Counted from the stretch's first letter, positions 15,819-25,552 are shown. The stretch: 64,000 nt of DNA from Alphaproteobacteria bacterium (GCA_020852655.1 JADZAI010000057.1:1-64000), one strand, 5' to 3'. Translations and numbers: made by a program. Notes: a model not told the origin generated them from the letters alone.

Positions 15819-16780
15819 CGGTGCAGGCTGCACGCCGCGCAGACGGCCTCGTGCTCGACCTGGATCGTCGTATGGCCGATCGCGAAGCGGGCACGCAGGT
15901 CGTCGGCAATGGAGGCGAGAAACGTATCGTCCAGGGTGGCGCCGGGGCGCACGACATGCGCCGTCAGCGCCGTGTCCGTCGTGCTCAAAGCCCAGATATG
16001 CAGGTCGTGCACCGCAGAAACGCCCGGCAGTGACGCCAGATAGGTGCGGACGGCGCTGTGGTCGACGCCGCGCGGCACGCCGTCGAGCGCGAGCTGCGTC
16101 GACTCAGTCAACAGGCTCCATGTCCCCCAGGCGATGACGACGGCAATCAGGATCGACACCGCGCCGTCGAGCCACAGCCAGCCCGTCGCCGCGATCGCCA
16201 GCGCGGCAATGACGACACCGAGCGACACGGCAGCATCGGCGAGCATGTGCAGATAGGCGCCGCGGATGTTCAGGTCGTCCTTGGCGCCGCCGAAGAAGAG
16301 CATGGCCGTCGCGGCGTTGATGACAATCCCGGCGCCGGCGACACCGGCGACGGTCCAGGTGTCGATCGCCTGCGGCGCCATGAAACGATGCACGGCTTCC
16401 CACAGGATCGCACCGACCGCGAGCAGCAGCAGCATCGCATTGGCGAGCGAGGCGAGGATGGTGGAGCGGCCGAAGCCGTAGGTGCGGCGCTCCGTCGCCG
16501 CCATCCGGGTCATCGCCACTGCGGCCCAGGCGAGCAGCAGTCCGGCGACGTCGGAGAGGTTATGTCCCGCATCGGCGAGCAAGGCGAGGGAGCCGGTGAA
16601 CCAGCCGGCCACCCCTTCGAGCGCGACGAAGCCGGCATTCAGCCCGACGCCGATCGCAAAGGCGCGGCCGAAATCCCTGGGCGCGTGGCTGTGGCCGGCA
16701 TGGCCGTGGCCTGTGCCATGCGCATGGGGCTCGTGGTCGTGATGGTCGTGGTCGTGGTGGTCGTGGTCGTGGTGGGACAC
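15815..16780 (-). CDS. Cation diffusion facilitator (Zn/Co/Cd exporter, CzcD/ZitB-like)
   Basis: A 321-residue inner-membrane metal/proton antiporter. The first 33 residues are a His/Asp-rich tail (HDHDHHDH pattern) typical of zinc-handling CDF proteins. Six transmembrane segments follow, with the metal site H73-x3-D77 in Ala-Asp-Ala-Gly-His-Asn-Leu-Ser-Asp and a matching His-x3-Asp in Tyr-Leu-His-Met-Leu-Ala-Asp. The C-terminal cytoplasmic domain holds His-Asp-Leu-His-Ile-Trp-Ala-Leu-Ser. The start is GTG at 16780. A MerR-type promoter lies upstream, and the divergent MerR gene is the obvious regulator. The likely job is efflux of zinc or a related divalent metal. Confidence 0.93.
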   Translation of the reverse strand: MSHHDHDHHDHDHHDHEPHAHGTGHGHAGHSHAPRDFGRAFAIGVGLNAGFVALEGVAGWFTGSLALLADAGHNLSDVAGLLLAWAAVAMTRMAATERRTYGFGRSTILASLANAMLLLLAVGAILWEAVHRFMAPQAIDTWTVAGVAGAGIVINAATAMLFFGGAKDDLNIRGAYLHMLADAAVSLGVVIAALAIAATGWLWLDGAVSILIAVVIAWGTWSLLTESTQLALDGVPRGVDHSAVRTYLASLPGVSAVHDLHIWALSTTDTALTAHVVRPGATLDDTFLASIADDLRARFAIGHTTIQVEHEAVCAACSLHR

Positions 16781-16815
16781 GCGATTTCCGCGGAACTTGA
16801 TAGGACGCTGCTTGA

Positions 16816-16846
16816 ACCCTAATTCCTCCAGTCACTGGAGGTTCAA
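16816..16846 (-). promoter_or_regulatory. MerR-type promoter/operator for the CDF exporter
   Basis: Reading toward the exporter, a -35 box TTGAAC (16846-16841) and a -10 box TAGGGT (16821-16816) are separated by exactly 19 bases, the over-long spacer typical of MerR-activated metal promoters. The spacer contains a perfect palindrome, CCTCCAGT-C-ACTGGAGG (16825-16841). The GGAGG of the same palindrome is the likely ribosome binding site of the divergent merR-type gene, so regulator binding could also limit its own expression. Confidence 0.8.
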
Positions 16847-16851
16847 GTCCC

Positions 16852-17277
16852 ATGCCGGAGACGTTTCGCTTCTCCATCGGCGACCTCGCGGCCGAGAGCG
16901 CCACGACGGTCCAGACGATCCGCTATTACGAGCAGTCCGGCCTGATGCCGGCACCGCCACGTACGGCGGGGCGGCAGCGGCGCTATGCGCAGAGCCATCT
17001 CGACCGGCTGAAATTCATCCGCCACGCCCGCGAGCTGGGCTTTCCGGTCGAAGGCATCCGCGAGCTTCTGCGTCTGTCGGCGCATCCGGACTCGCCCTGC
17101 GACGCGGCAGACCGGATCGCCGCCGAGCAGCTCGCCGAGGTCGAGCGCAAGATCGAACGGCTTCAGGCGCTGCGGCTGGAGCTGAAGCGCATGGTCGGCG
17201 GCAGGCACGGCAGCCTGCGCGATTGCCGCATCATCGAAACGCTCGCCGACCACAGCCTCTGCGCGTCGGCGCACTGA
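16852..17277 (+). CDS. MerR family metal-responsive regulator (ZntR/CadR-like)
   Basis: A 141-residue regulator. An N-terminal winged helix (Phe-Ser-Ile-Gly-Asp-Leu-Ala, then Thr-Ile-Arg-Tyr-Tyr-Glu-x-x-Gly-Leu at 22-31) is followed by a dimerisation helix (about 85-115). Cysteines C83, C125 and C137 sit at positions comparable to the zinc ligands of ZntR, and the C-terminal Asp-Cys-Arg-Ile-Ile-Glu-x-Leu fits that branch. It is divergent from the CDF exporter, and the palindromic operator lies between them. It should sense Zn(II) or a similar ion and activate the exporter; the exact metal cannot be read from the sequence. Confidence 0.9.
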   Translation: MPETFRFSIGDLAAESATTVQTIRYYEQSGLMPAPPRTAGRQRRYAQSHLDRLKFIRHARELGFPVEGIRELLRLSAHPDSPCDAADRIAAEQLAEVERKIERLQALRLELKRMVGGRHGSLRDCRIIETLADHSLCASAH

Positions 17278-17300
17278 GGCGGCCGGCGCTTTATCGTTGC

Positions 17301-18200
17301 TCACCCGATCCGCGCATTGCACCAGGCGACGCCGTGCGCCACCGCGTCTCGGCCTTCCGAGAGCATCGCGCCGAACATCTGGAAGACATGCGGCATGTTC
17401 GGCCAGGTCTCCAGCGTCACGGTGACGTTGGCCTCGGCGGCCTTCGCCGCCAGCGCGAGCGAATCCCCCAGCAGGACCTCCGCCGTCCCGACCTGGATGA
17501 AGAGCGGCGGCAGCCCCTTCAGCGAGGCGTTCAGCACCGTCGCCTTCGGATTAAGCGCGTCGCTGCCGATATAGGCGGCGGCGAATTCGCGGATCGACTC
17601 CGCCGACAGCATCAGGTCCTCCTCGGCCTTCGCGGTCATGGTGCCGCTCGTTGCCGTCATATCGGTCCACGGCGAGAGGCACCAGCCGCCGGCGGGCGCG
17701 GGCAGGCCGGTGTCGCGGATCGCCTGGAGCGTTGCGACGGTGAGGCCGCCGCCGGCGGAGTCGCCGGCGATCGCGATGCGCGCCGGCTTGATCCCCTGGT
17801 CCAGCAGGAAGCGATAGCCGGCGACGGCGTCGTCGATGGCGGCGGGGCAGGGGTGCTCGGGCGCGAGGCGGTAGTCGAGCGAAAGAACGCGCCCGGCGAG
17901 CCCCTTGGCGATCGCCGTCGTCATCGGGCGGTGCGTGGCGATCGAGCCGATCGCGTAGCCGCCGCCATGCACATACATCAGCGCGGCGTCCGAAGGCGCA
18001 TCGGCGCGCCACTGCCATTCGGCCTTCACGCCGTTCGCATCGACGCCCTTCAGCTCGATCGAGGGATCGGCGGGGAAGGCGCCGATGCCGGCCTCCATGT
18101 TCTTGCGCCGCTCGGGCCACCCGCCCTCCGGCGTCCCCGCGAGCTGCGACCGCATCTGCCGCAGCATGCCGTTGATCACGTTCAGCTCTTCGGCGCTCAT
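17301..18200 (-). CDS. Alpha/beta hydrolase, hormone-sensitive-lipase family esterase
   Basis: A 299-residue family IV esterase with a full motif set: oxyanion-hole HGGGY (about 78-82), nucleophile GDSAGGG with serine S148, an acidic residue in the Gly-Thr-Ala-Glu-Val-Leu-Leu-Gly-Asp block and a His in Pro-Asn-Met-Pro-His-Val-Phe. The motif Ser-Leu-Asp-Tyr-Arg-Leu-Ala-Pro-Glu-His-Pro is also diagnostic. Unlike the enzyme at 10835-11857, it keeps the canonical HGGG. The ATG at 18200 is preceded by GGGAGACC. It lies downstream of the TetR gene on the same strand with 114 bases between, so it may be controlled separately. It probably hydrolyses short acyl esters. Confidence 0.9.
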   Translation of the reverse strand: MSAEELNVINGMLRQMRSQLAGTPEGGWPERRKNMEAGIGAFPADPSIELKGVDANGVKAEWQWRADAPSDAALMYVHGGGYAIGSIATHRPMTTAIAKGLAGRVLSLDYRLAPEHPCPAAIDDAVAGYRFLLDQGIKPARIAIAGDSAGGGLTVATLQAIRDTGLPAPAGGWCLSPWTDMTATSGTMTAKAEEDLMLSAESIREFAAAYIGSDALNPKATVLNASLKGLPPLFIQVGTAEVLLGDSLALAAKAAEANVTVTLETWPNMPHVFQMFGAMLSEGRDAVAHGVAWCNARIG

Positions 18201-18314
18201 GGATGGTCTCCCTGATATCTGGAGCCATCGTGATCCATTCGCCGCGCCGACACTAGCGCCAAGGTCGACGCGAGTCGCCGCAGGGCGGCTCAGGCGGTGT
18301 CGGGGATGACCGTC

Positions 18315-18935
18315 CTAAGCGTTGGCGGGCTCGCGCGAAATGGTCGCCGTCGGCAGGGCCTTGAGGCCGCCGAGGAAAAGGGCGGTCGCGAAATCTGCGG
18401 CGGCGCTGGGGTCGATCGGGTCGCGGGCGAGCATGTATTCCGCGATCTCGAAGGCCACCCCGACCATCGAGGCCATCAGATAGTCCGCATCGACGGGCGG
18501 GAAGAGGCCCGCGTCGATGGCAGTCAGCAGATCGGCCCGGAGTTCGTCAAAGCCGGCGATGATCTCCGGCGTATCCATGCGCACGCGCATCGTATCGGCG
18601 TTGCGGCGGATCACGGCGAAGGTGCGCCGGTCGTCGGCGGCGTAGTCGAAGAAGGTGCGGAAGGTGCCGGAAATGAACTCCTCGACCGTCCGGGCGCGGA
18701 TTCGTTCGGCCCTCAGGCGCGGGCGGACGCGGATGGCGTTCTCGTCGGAGATGGCCTGGAATACCTCCTCCTTCGATTTGAAATAGTTGTAGAAGGTGCC
18801 GCTCGCGAGGTCGGTCGCGCGGATGATGTCCCGCACCGTGGTCGCGCCGTAACCGAGCTTCACGAACACGTCCCGCGCCGCGTCCAGGATCGCCTGCTTG
18901 TTGGCCTGCTTCGTCTGTTCGCGCTTGCCGCTCAT
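18315..18935 (-). CDS. TetR/AcrR family transcriptional regulator
   Basis: A 206-residue repressor-type regulator. The N-terminal helix-turn-helix runs from Ala-Ile-Leu-Asp-Ala-Ala-Arg-Asp-Val-Phe through Thr-Val-Arg-Asp-Ile and Gly-Thr-Phe-Tyr-Asn-Tyr-Phe-Lys-Ser-Lys-Glu-Glu (about 14-60). The C-terminal ligand domain is helical and unassigned. It is transcribed divergently from the thiolase/FadJ-like pair across 209 bases, the usual layout for FadR-like TetR repressors of fatty-acid degradation. Control of that pair by an acyl-CoA ligand is therefore a reasonable inference, but I did not find a clear palindrome in the gap. Confidence 0.88.
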   Translation of the reverse strand: MSGKREQTKQANKQAILDAARDVFVKLGYGATTVRDIIRATDLASGTFYNYFKSKEEVFQAISDENAIRVRPRLRAERIRARTVEEFISGTFRTFFDYAADDRRTFAVIRRNADTMRVRMDTPEIIAGFDELRADLLTAIDAGLFPPVDADYLMASMVGVAFEIAEYMLARDPIDPSAAADFATALFLGGLKALPTATISREPANA

Positions 18936-19144
18936 GCGGGGTGGATGGCAGTTACGTGACACTCCGTCAACTTCTTCGACGTGCCGTAATAAAATTATCG
19001 AGCAGGAGCTCAAGGCGGAACATCGTTCCGCTCTCCTTTCCGTCAAGGTCATGTTGACCTTTCGGGTAGCCCAGAATAGCTGACCCGCAGAAGCTCGCTC
19101 CGTGGCCATAAGACAATTGCCAAGCCATGGGAAGGATGTCGCGC

Positions 19145-20350
19145 ATGACGGACTGTTTCATCTACGACGCCGTCCGCACGCCGCGCGGCAAGGGCCGCAA
19201 GGACGGCAAGCTGCATGAGGTGACGTCCTTGTCGCTGGCGACGCAGATGCTCCAGGCGCTGCGCGACCGGAACCGCCTCGACACCGCCAAGGTCGACGAC
19301 GTGGTCATGGGATGCGTCGCCCCCGTCGGCGAACAGGGCTCCGACATCGCCCGGATTGCCGTGTTGAATGCCGACTACGCCGAAACGGTCGCGGGCGTGC
19401 AGATCAACCGCTTCTGCGCCTCGGGCCTCGAAGCCTGTAACATGGCAGCGGCCAAGGTCATGACCGGCGAGGCCGACATGGCGATCGGCGGCGGCGTCGA
19501 ATCGATGTCGCGCGTGCCGATGGGCTCGGACGGCGGCGCCTGGGCGTCGGACCCCGAGATCGCGATCAAATCGTATTTCGCGCCGCAGGGCATCGGTGCC
19601 GACCTCATCGCGACGCTCGGCGGCTTCAGCCGCGACGACGTCGACGCCTTTGCCGTCGAGAGCCAGAAGCGCGCGGCGCGGGCTTGGGCCGAGGGGCGCT
19701 TCAAGCCATCCATCGTGCCGGTGAAGGATCAGCTCGGGCTGACCCTGCTCGACCACGACGAACACATGCGGCCCGAGACGACGATGCAGTCGCTCGCCGC
19801 GCTCCAGCCCTCCTTCGCGACGCCGGGCGAGTATGCCTTCGATGCCGTCGTGCAGCAGCGCTACCCGCAGGTCGAGCGGCTCAACCACGTCCATCACGCC
19901 GGCAATTCGTCGGGCGTCGTCGACGGCTCGGCCGGCGTGCTCTTCGGGACGCGCGAGATGGGCGCGGCGATGGGCCTGAAGCCGCGGGCGCGCGTGAAGG
20001 GCTTCGCCTCGATCGGCTCCGAGCCGTCGATCATGCTGACCGGCCCGTCCTTCGTGACGGAGAAGCTGCTGAAGAAGCTCGGCATGTCGGTCGAGGACAT
20101 CGACCTCTACGAACTCAACGAAGCCTTCGCCTCGGTCGTCCTGCGCTACATGCAGGTGCTGAACATCCCGCACGAAAAGGTCAACGTGAACGGCGGCGCC
20201 ATCGCGATGGGCCATCCGCTCGGCGCGACCGGTGCGATGCTGCTGGGCACGGTGCTGGACGAACTGGAACGGACCGGCAAGCAGACCGGCCTCGTGACGC
20301 TTTGCGTCGGCGCCGGCATGGGCACGGCGACGGTCATCGAGCGCCTCTGA
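19145..20350 (+). CDS. Acetyl-CoA C-acyltransferase (thiolase, FadA/FadI-like)
   Basis: A 401-residue degradative thiolase that cleaves 3-ketoacyl-CoA with CoA in the last step of beta-oxidation. The nucleophile Cys is C91 in Asn-Arg-Phe-Cys-Ala-Ser-Gly. The C-terminal catalytic His and Cys lie in Gly-His-Pro-Leu-Gly-Ala-Thr-Gly and Cys-Val-Gly-Ala-Gly-Met-Gly. An Asn-Glu-Ala-Phe-Ala motif is present. Three closely spaced ATGs exist (19127, 19136, 19145); the last has GGAAGGA at the right distance. The multifunctional beta-oxidation protein follows 51 bases downstream, forming a two-gene unit that lies divergent from a TetR gene. Confidence 0.94.
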   Translation: MTDCFIYDAVRTPRGKGRKDGKLHEVTSLSLATQMLQALRDRNRLDTAKVDDVVMGCVAPVGEQGSDIARIAVLNADYAETVAGVQINRFCASGLEACNMAAAKVMTGEADMAIGGGVESMSRVPMGSDGGAWASDPEIAIKSYFAPQGIGADLIATLGGFSRDDVDAFAVESQKRAARAWAEGRFKPSIVPVKDQLGLTLLDHDEHMRPETTMQSLAALQPSFATPGEYAFDAVVQQRYPQVERLNHVHHAGNSSGVVDGSAGVLFGTREMGAAMGLKPRARVKGFASIGSEPSIMLTGPSFVTEKLLKKLGMSVEDIDLYELNEAFASVVLRYMQVLNIPHEKVNVNGGAIAMGHPLGATGAMLLGTVLDELERTGKQTGLVTLCVGAGMGTATVIERL

Positions 20351-20401
20351 TGACGCCGTCCGCGAGGCGCAACGACAAGAACGACACGGGGAGCAGGCGC
20401 G

Positions 20402-22597
20402 ATGGCATTTGAGACATTCCGGTTCGATGTCGATGCCGACGGTATCGCCGTCGCCGTCTTCGACGTACCCGGCCGGTCGATGAACACGCTCACCGCCGAG
20501 GCATTGCGCGACATCGCGGCCATCGCCGCCCGCATCCGCACCGACAACGCCATCCGCGGCGCCATCCTCACCTCGGGCAAGCCCTCCGGCTTCTGCGCCG
20601 GTGCCGATCTCGGCGAGATGGGCGACAGCGCCGGCGGCGACGCAAGCCTGAGCGAAGAAGAGCGCCTGCGCCGCGCCTTCGAGAATGGCTACGGCTTCAA
20701 CAGGGTGCTGCGCGAGCTGGAGACCTGCGGCAAGCCGGTCGTCGCGGCGATCAACGGCCTCGCGCTGGGCGGCGGCCTCGAGGTCTGTCTCGCGACGCAT
20801 TACCGCATCGTGACGGACAACCCGCGCATCCAGCTCGGCCTGCCGGAATCGAAGATCGGCCTGCTGCCCGGCGGCGGCGGCACGCAGCGCTTGCCCCGCC
20901 TCATCGGCGCCCAGAAGGCGCTGGAGCTGATCCAGACGGGCAATCCGGTCTCGCCGCAGGAAGCGTTGAAGCTCGGGATCGTCAACGCCATCGCGGCGCC
21001 GGGCACCGAGCTGCTGAAGGCCAAGGACTGGATCCGGACCAAGGGCGATCCGGTGCAGCCGTGGGACAAGAGGGACTACAAGGTGCCCGGCGGCGCGCCG
21101 CAGAGCCCTGGCGGGTCGGGCGTCTTCACGATGGGCAACGCGCTGCTGCGCAAGACGACCTACAACAATTTCCCGGCGCAGAAATTCATCATGTCCTGCG
21201 TCTATGAGGGGCTTCAGGTTCCCATCGATGCCGGCCTGCGCATCGAGTCGCGCTATTTCGCGAGGCTGCTGATGCATCCGGTGGCGAAGAACATGATCCG
21301 CTCGATGTTCCTGTCGATGCAGGAGCTCGGCAAGGGCGCGCGCCGCCCGAGGGGCGAACCGCCGACCGACGTGAAGAAGGTCGCGGTGATCGGTGCCGGC
21401 ATGATGGGCGCCGGCATCGCCTATGTGCAGGCGCTCGCGGGCATCGAGACGATACTGCTCGATACCACCATCGAAGCCGCGCAGAAGGGCAAGGTCTATA
21501 CGCAGGGGCTGCTCGGCCAGCAGGTCGAGCGTGGCCGCCTCGCGCAGGACAAGGCCGATGCGACCCTGGCGCTGATCAAGCCGACCACGGACTATGCCGA
21601 CGTGAAAGGCGCCGATCTCGTCGTCGAAGCGGTGTACGAGAATCGGGAGATCAAGGCGTCGGTGACGAAGCTCGCGGAGGCCCAGCTCGGCCCCCGCGCG
21701 GTCTTCGGCTCGAACACCTCGACGCTGCCGATCACCGGGCTCGCCGAGGCGAGCGTGCGGCCGGAGAATTTCATCGGCATCCACTTCTTCTCGCCCGTCG
21801 ACCGCATGGGCCTCGTCGAGCTGATCCTTGGCAAGGCGACGGGCGACCACGCACTCGCCGTCGCCATCGACTATGTGAAGAAGATCCGCAAGACGCCGAT
21901 CGTCGTGAACGATGCCCGCGGCTTCTACACGTCGCGCTGCTTCGGCACCTACCTCGCGGAGGGGCAGGAGATGCTGGCCGAGGGGATTGCGCCGGCCATC
22001 ATCGACAATGTCGGCCGCATGACCGGCATGCCGCGCGGTCCGCTGGAACTGGCGGACGATGTCGCGCTCGACCTCGCCTACAAGGTGCGCGAGCAGACCC
22101 GGAAGGACATGGGCGACCGCTACGAGGCGGGACCGTCCGACGCGCTGATCGAGGCGATGGTTGTCAAGTATGGCCGTTTCGGACGCAAGAACGGCAAGGG
22201 CTTCTACGATTACCCCGCAGACGGGAAGAAGCGCCTGTGGCCGGGTCTCACCGACCTCGTCGCGGTCCGGACACGCGAGGCCGATCCGGCGGCCGTGGAG
22301 GTGCTGAAGAAGCGTTTCCTCTATCGCCAGGCGGTCGAAGCGGCGCGCTGCTTCGGCGAGGGCGTCATCACCGACCCGCGCGATGGCGATGTCGGCGCCA
22401 TCCTGGGCTGGGGCTTCGCGCCCTGGACCGGCGGGCCGATCAGCCTGATCGACACGGCCGGCCTCGCGACCTTCGTGACGGAATGCGACCGCATGGCCCA
22501 GGCCTACGGCCCCCGCTTCGCACCGCCGCAGATCCTCCGCGACATGGCCGCGAAGGGCGAGACCTTCTACGGCAACGCGGCCCGCAAGGCCGCCTGA
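20402..22597 (+). CDS. 3-hydroxyacyl-CoA dehydrogenase/enoyl-CoA hydratase fusion (FadJ/FadB-like)
   Basis: A 731-residue bifunctional beta-oxidation enzyme. Residues 1-200 form the crotonase domain, with oxyanion-hole segments Gly-Phe-Cys-Ala-Gly-Ala-Asp-Leu and Leu-Ala-Leu-Gly-Gly-Gly-Leu-Glu and a Glu in Leu-Pro-Glu-Ser-Lys. The NAD-binding motif GAGMMGAG begins at about 331. The dehydrogenase catalytic region His-Phe-Phe-Ser-Pro and the two C-terminal helical domains follow, the second with [11 protein letters not shown]. Length and order match FadJ. With the thiolase just upstream it completes the last three steps of the beta-oxidation cycle. The ribosome binding site is GGGGAGCAGGCG. 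Confidence 0.94.
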   Translation: MAFETFRFDVDADGIAVAVFDVPGRSMNTLTAEALRDIAAIAARIRTDNAIRGAILTSGKPSGFCAGADLGEMGDSAGGDASLSEEERLRRAFENGYGFNRVLRELETCGKPVVAAINGLALGGGLEVCLATHYRIVTDNPRIQLGLPESKIGLLPGGGGTQRLPRLIGAQKALELIQTGNPVSPQEALKLGIVNAIAAPGTELLKAKDWIRTKGDPVQPWDKRDYKVPGGAPQSPGGSGVFTMGNALLRKTTYNNFPAQKFIMSCVYEGLQVPIDAGLRIESRYFARLLMHPVAKNMIRSMFLSMQELGKGARRPRGEPPTDVKKVAVIGAGMMGAGIAYVQALAGIETILLDTTIEAAQKGKVYTQGLLGQQVERGRLAQDKADATLALIKPTTDYADVKGADLVVEAVYENREIKASVTKLAEAQLGPRAVFGSNTSTLPITGLAEASVRPENFIGIHFFSPVDRMGLVELILGKATGDHALAVAIDYVKKIRKTPIVVNDARGFYTSRCFGTYLAEGQEMLAEGIAPAIIDNVGRMTGMPRGPLELADDVALDLAYKVREQTRKDMGDRYEAGPSDALIEAMVVKYGRFGRKNGKGFYDYPADGKKRLWPGLTDLVAVRTREADPAAVEVLKKRFLYRQAVEAARCFGEGVITDPRDGDVGAILGWGFAPWTGGPISLIDTAGLATFVTECDRMAQAYGPRFAPPQILRDMAAKGETFYGNAARKAA

Positions 22598-22605
22598 CGG
22601 CGTCC

Positions 22606-23754
22606 TCAGTCGAGCGTCTGCCGGAAGCGCCGCAGGGCGACGGCGGTCAGCAGCGCGAGGATCGCGAGCAGCGGCCAGAGGTCGTCGCCGATCGCCGCGA
22701 AGCCGCCGCCTTTCAGAATCGTCTCGCGGACGATGCGCAGGAAATGCGTCAGCGGCAGCGCCTCGCCGATTCCCTGCGCCCACCAGGGCATCGCGGCGAA
22801 GGGGAACATGAAGCCCGAGAGCAGGATCGACGGCAGGAAGATGAAGAACGTCATCTGCATCGCCTGCATCTGCGTCCTGGCGACCGTCGAGATGAGATAG
22901 CCGAGCATCAGATTGGCGATCACGAAGACGGTGACGCCGGTCAGCAGGGCCGGCACGCTGCCGGTGAAGGGGATGTGGAAGAGAAAGATCGCGACAGCGA
23001 GCACGATCCCCACCTGCACCGCGCCGACGAGGAGATAGGGCGTCGTCTTGCCGAGCATCACTTCGGTCGGCCGCACCGGCGTCGCGAGCAGCGATTCCAT
23101 CGTCCCGCGCTCCAGTTCGCGGGTGAGCGCGATCGAGGTGATCATGACCATGGTCATCGTCAGGATCACGCCGAGCAGCGCCGGCACGATGTTGAAGGCC
23201 GTGACGCCGGCCGGGTTGTAGCAGCGATGCACGACGATGTCGTAGGGCGCGGCGCTTGCCTGGCGCATATGCAGCGGGCCTTCGAGATCGGGCGCGAAGG
23301 CGGTCTGCGCGATCTGCTGGAGCGCCCCGGTCGCGCCGCCCGCCGCGATGGGATCGCTGGCATCGGCCGCGAACAGGATTTCCGGACGCTCGCCGCGCAC
23401 GAGGCGCTCCTCGAACTTCTCCGGGATCACGACGAGGAAGGTCGCTTCGCCCGCCTCCAGCATGCGGTCGCCCTCGCCCTCCCGGTGCGATAGCGCGACG
23501 AGATCGAAATAGGTCGACTGCCGCATCGATGCGAGGAAGGCGCGCGTCAGCGGGCCGTCGTCGCGTGCTTCGACGACCGTGGGCATGTGGCGCGGGTCGG
23601 TGTTGATCGCATAGCCGAAAAGCAGGAGCTGGATGATCGGCATGCCCAGCATGATCGCGAAGGTCACGCGATCGCGCCGCATCTGCACGAGTTCCTTGAG
23701 GAACACGGCCATGACCCGTGCGAACGAGAAATGCGTCCGCGCCTGCGCGCTCAT
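22606..23754 (-). CDS. ABC-2 type exporter permease (YbhS/YhhJ-like)
   Basis: A 382-residue permease with the ABC-2 arrangement: one N-terminal membrane helix (about 30-50), a large periplasmic domain (about 55-200), then five helices in the second half. The Arg-Glu-Leu-Glu-Arg-Gly-Thr-Met-Glu-Ser-Leu-Leu-Ala-Thr-Pro motif before the second helix is diagnostic. It is the last gene of a four-gene unit and overlaps the ATPase gene by 4 bases (ATGA). Only one permease is present, whereas the related YbhFSR system has two, so it presumably acts as a homodimer. It converges on the FadJ-like gene with 8 bases between. Confidence 0.92.
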   Translation of the reverse strand: MSAQARTHFSFARVMAVFLKELVQMRRDRVTFAIMLGMPIIQLLLFGYAINTDPRHMPTVVEARDDGPLTRAFLASMRQSTYFDLVALSHREGEGDRMLEAGEATFLVVIPEKFEERLVRGERPEILFAADASDPIAAGGATGALQQIAQTAFAPDLEGPLHMRQASAAPYDIVVHRCYNPAGVTAFNIVPALLGVILTMTMVMITSIALTRELERGTMESLLATPVRPTEVMLGKTTPYLLVGAVQVGIVLAVAIFLFHIPFTGSVPALLTGVTVFVIANLMLGYLISTVARTQMQAMQMTFFIFLPSILLSGFMFPFAAMPWWAQGIGEALPLTHFLRIVRETILKGGGFAAIGDDLWPLLAILALLTAVALRRFRQTLD

Positions 23755-24677
23755 TGCATATTGTCCGTGCTCTCAGTCATCAGATGGATGAACGCTTCCT
23801 CAAGTCCCGCCTCGACCGGCGTCGCGGCGAAGCCGGGCATACCGTCGAGCGAGCCGACTGCGGCGCGAAGCTTCGCCGCATCGACGCCCGCCACATGCAG
23901 CTCTGTGCCGAAGCGCGCGACGAGGTCGACGCCCGGCATCCCGCGCAGCTTCGCCGCCGCGCCCTCGAGATCGTCGGCAACGACACGTAGGGTCGTGAGC
24001 CCGACCTTTCCCGGTATCTCACGCGTCGGCGCGTCGATCAGCTTCCTGCCGTAGGCGATGAAGGCGATGAAGTCGCACTGCACCGCTTCGTCCATGTAGT
24101 GCGTGGAGACCAGCGTCGTGACGCCGCGCGCCGCATAGCGCCGGATCTGGTCCCAGAAATCGCGCCGCGCCTTGGGATCGACACCGGCCGTCGGCTCGTC
24201 GAGCAGCAAGAGGTCGGGGTCGTGGATCATGCAGGCGGCGAGGGCGAGGCGCTGCTTCCAGCCGCCCGAGAGCGTGCCGGCGAGCTGCCTGCCGCGTGTC
24301 GCGAGGCCGAGATCCTCCAGCGCCGTATCCACCCGATGGGCGCGATCCGGCACGTCGTAGAGGCGCGCGACGAAGTCGAGATTCTCGCGGATCGAGAGGT
24401 CCTCGTAGAGCGAGAATTTCTGCGTCATGTAGCCGATACGCGCCTTGATGAGTGCGCTCTCGCGCAGCACATCGTGACCAAGCACGGTCCCTTCGCCATG
24501 ATCGGGCCGCAGCAGGCCGCAGACCAGCCGGATCGTCGTCGTCTTGCCGGAGCCGTTGGGGCCGAGGAAGCCGTAGATCGCACCGCGCGGCACCCGCAAC
24601 GACACGTCGTCGACCACGGTCTTGCCGCCGAAGCGCTTGGTCAGCCCGCGGACGTCGATGACGGGCGCGCCGTTCAT
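23751..24677 (-). CDS. ABC exporter ATP-binding protein
   Basis: A 308-residue nucleotide-binding subunit. Walker A GPNGSGKT is at 39-46, the signature Leu-Ser-Gly-Gly-Trp-Lys-Gln-Arg at about 140, and Walker B Leu-Leu-Leu-Leu-Asp-Glu-Pro-Thr-Ala-Gly-Val-Asp-Pro follows. A switch His is in Ser-Thr-His-Tyr-Met-Asp-Glu-Ala. The extra C-terminal 80 residues are usual for drug or lipid exporters of the YbhF/CcmA-like group. It overlaps both neighbours (membrane fusion protein and permease) by ATGA. With them it should export a hydrophobic compound, possibly a drug; the substrate is unknown. Confidence 0.93.
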   Translation of the reverse strand: MNGAPVIDVRGLTKRFGGKTVVDDVSLRVPRGAIYGFLGPNGSGKTTTIRLVCGLLRPDHGEGTVLGHDVLRESALIKARIGYMTQKFSLYEDLSIRENLDFVARLYDVPDRAHRVDTALEDLGLATRGRQLAGTLSGGWKQRLALAACMIHDPDLLLLDEPTAGVDPKARRDFWDQIRRYAARGVTTLVSTHYMDEAVQCDFIAFIAYGRKLIDAPTREIPGKVGLTTLRVVADDLEGAAAKLRGMPGVDLVARFGTELHVAGVDAAKLRAAVGSLDGMPGFAATPVEAGLEEAFIHLMTESTDNMQ

Positions 24678-25552
24678 GGCAGCGCGACGTCGACCGGCAG
24701 ACCCGGCCGCACGGCCTCCGGGGTGCTGAGGCGTGCCTCCACCAGGAACACCAGCTTGGCGCGCTCCTCCAGGCTGTAGATCACCGGCGGCGTATACTGC
24801 GCCTGGCCGGCGATGAAGCTGATCGTTCCGGTCAGTCCGGCCGGACAGCCGTCGCAGGTGACCGTCACCTGGCCGCCGGGCTTGACCGATGCGAGCCGCG
24901 CCTCGGGCACGAAGAAGCGGACTTTCCGGTTGGCCGGCGGCAGCAGCGCGAGGATCGGCGTCCCCGCGGCGACGACTTCGCCGGCGCGGTAGTAGACGCG
25001 CTCGATCGCGCCGGCTTCCGGCGCGGCAAGCGTAAGGTCGGCGAGGCGGCGCCTGGCGAGCCCCTCTTCGGCCTCCGCGGTACCGAGATTGCGCAGGGCC
25101 GTGTCGCGTTCGGCGATCGCTGCCGCGAGCGCCGCCTGCGCTGCCTTCAGCGCGGCACGATCTTCGTCGAGCCTTGCGCGCGAGGTTGTGCCGTTGGCAA
25201 CCAGCGCCTCGGTGCGCTTCAGGTTGCGCGCGGCGAGGTCGGCATTCGCCTGTGCCTGCCGCACGGATTCGGCCAGGGCGCCGCCGTCGGCGACACGGCT
25301 GCGCGCGGCATCCGCGGCGGCATGTGCGGAGTCGTAGGTGAATTGCAGGCGATCGGGGTCGAGCCGGACCAGCGCCTGGCCTGCCGCGACCGTGTCGCCC
25401 TCCTTGACCTCCAGCGTCTTGATCACGCCGCCGTCCTGCGCGGCGATGTAGACATATTCGGCCTCGCCATAACCCTGGAGCGTCGTCGTTTCCTGCGGCG
25501 AACAGGCGCAGAGGACAGCGGCAAGCGCGGGCGCGGTCAGCCTGCGGATCAT
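24674..25552 (-). CDS. HlyD-family membrane fusion protein, probable lipoprotein
   Basis: A 292-residue periplasmic adaptor. A short signal ends in Val-Leu-Cys-Ala-Cys, a lipobox-like site with Cys17, so the protein is probably lipid-anchored. The biotinyl-lipoyl half motif lies at about 30-75 (Gly-Val-Ile-Lys-Thr-Leu-Glu-Val-Lys-Glu-Gly-Asp-Thr-Val). A long Ala-rich coiled coil (about 80-170) and a second lipoyl half and beta-barrel complete the YhiI/YbhG-type layout. The gene starts in the stop codon of the TetR gene (ATGA) and ends in the start of the ATPase gene, so the exporter subunits are made from one coupled message. Confidence 0.9.
   Translation of the reverse strand: MIRRLTAPALAAVLCACSPQETTTLQGYGEAEYVYIAAQDGGVIKTLEVKEGDTVAAGQALVRLDPDRLQFTYDSAHAAADAARSRVADGGALAESVRQAQANADLAARNLKRTEALVANGTTSRARLDEDRAALKAAQAALAAAIAERDTALRNLGTAEAEEGLARRRLADLTLAAPEAGAIERVYYRAGEVVAAGTPILALLPPANRKVRFFVPEARLASVKPGGQVTVTCDGCPAGLTGTISFIAGQAQYTPPVIYSLEERAKLVFLVEARLSTPEAVRPGLPVDVALP

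Noticed and set aside
16731-16775. Short tandem GTGGTC-type repeats, considered as a repeat array
   Set aside because: They encode the His/Asp-rich tail of the CDF exporter; codon-level low complexity, not an array or CRISPR.
19049-22783. Very long open frame (about 1244 codons) on the minus strand opposite thiolase and FadJ-like genes
   Set aside because: Arg/Ala-rich translation with no motif; it is the GC-rich antisense shadow of two well-supported plus-strand genes.
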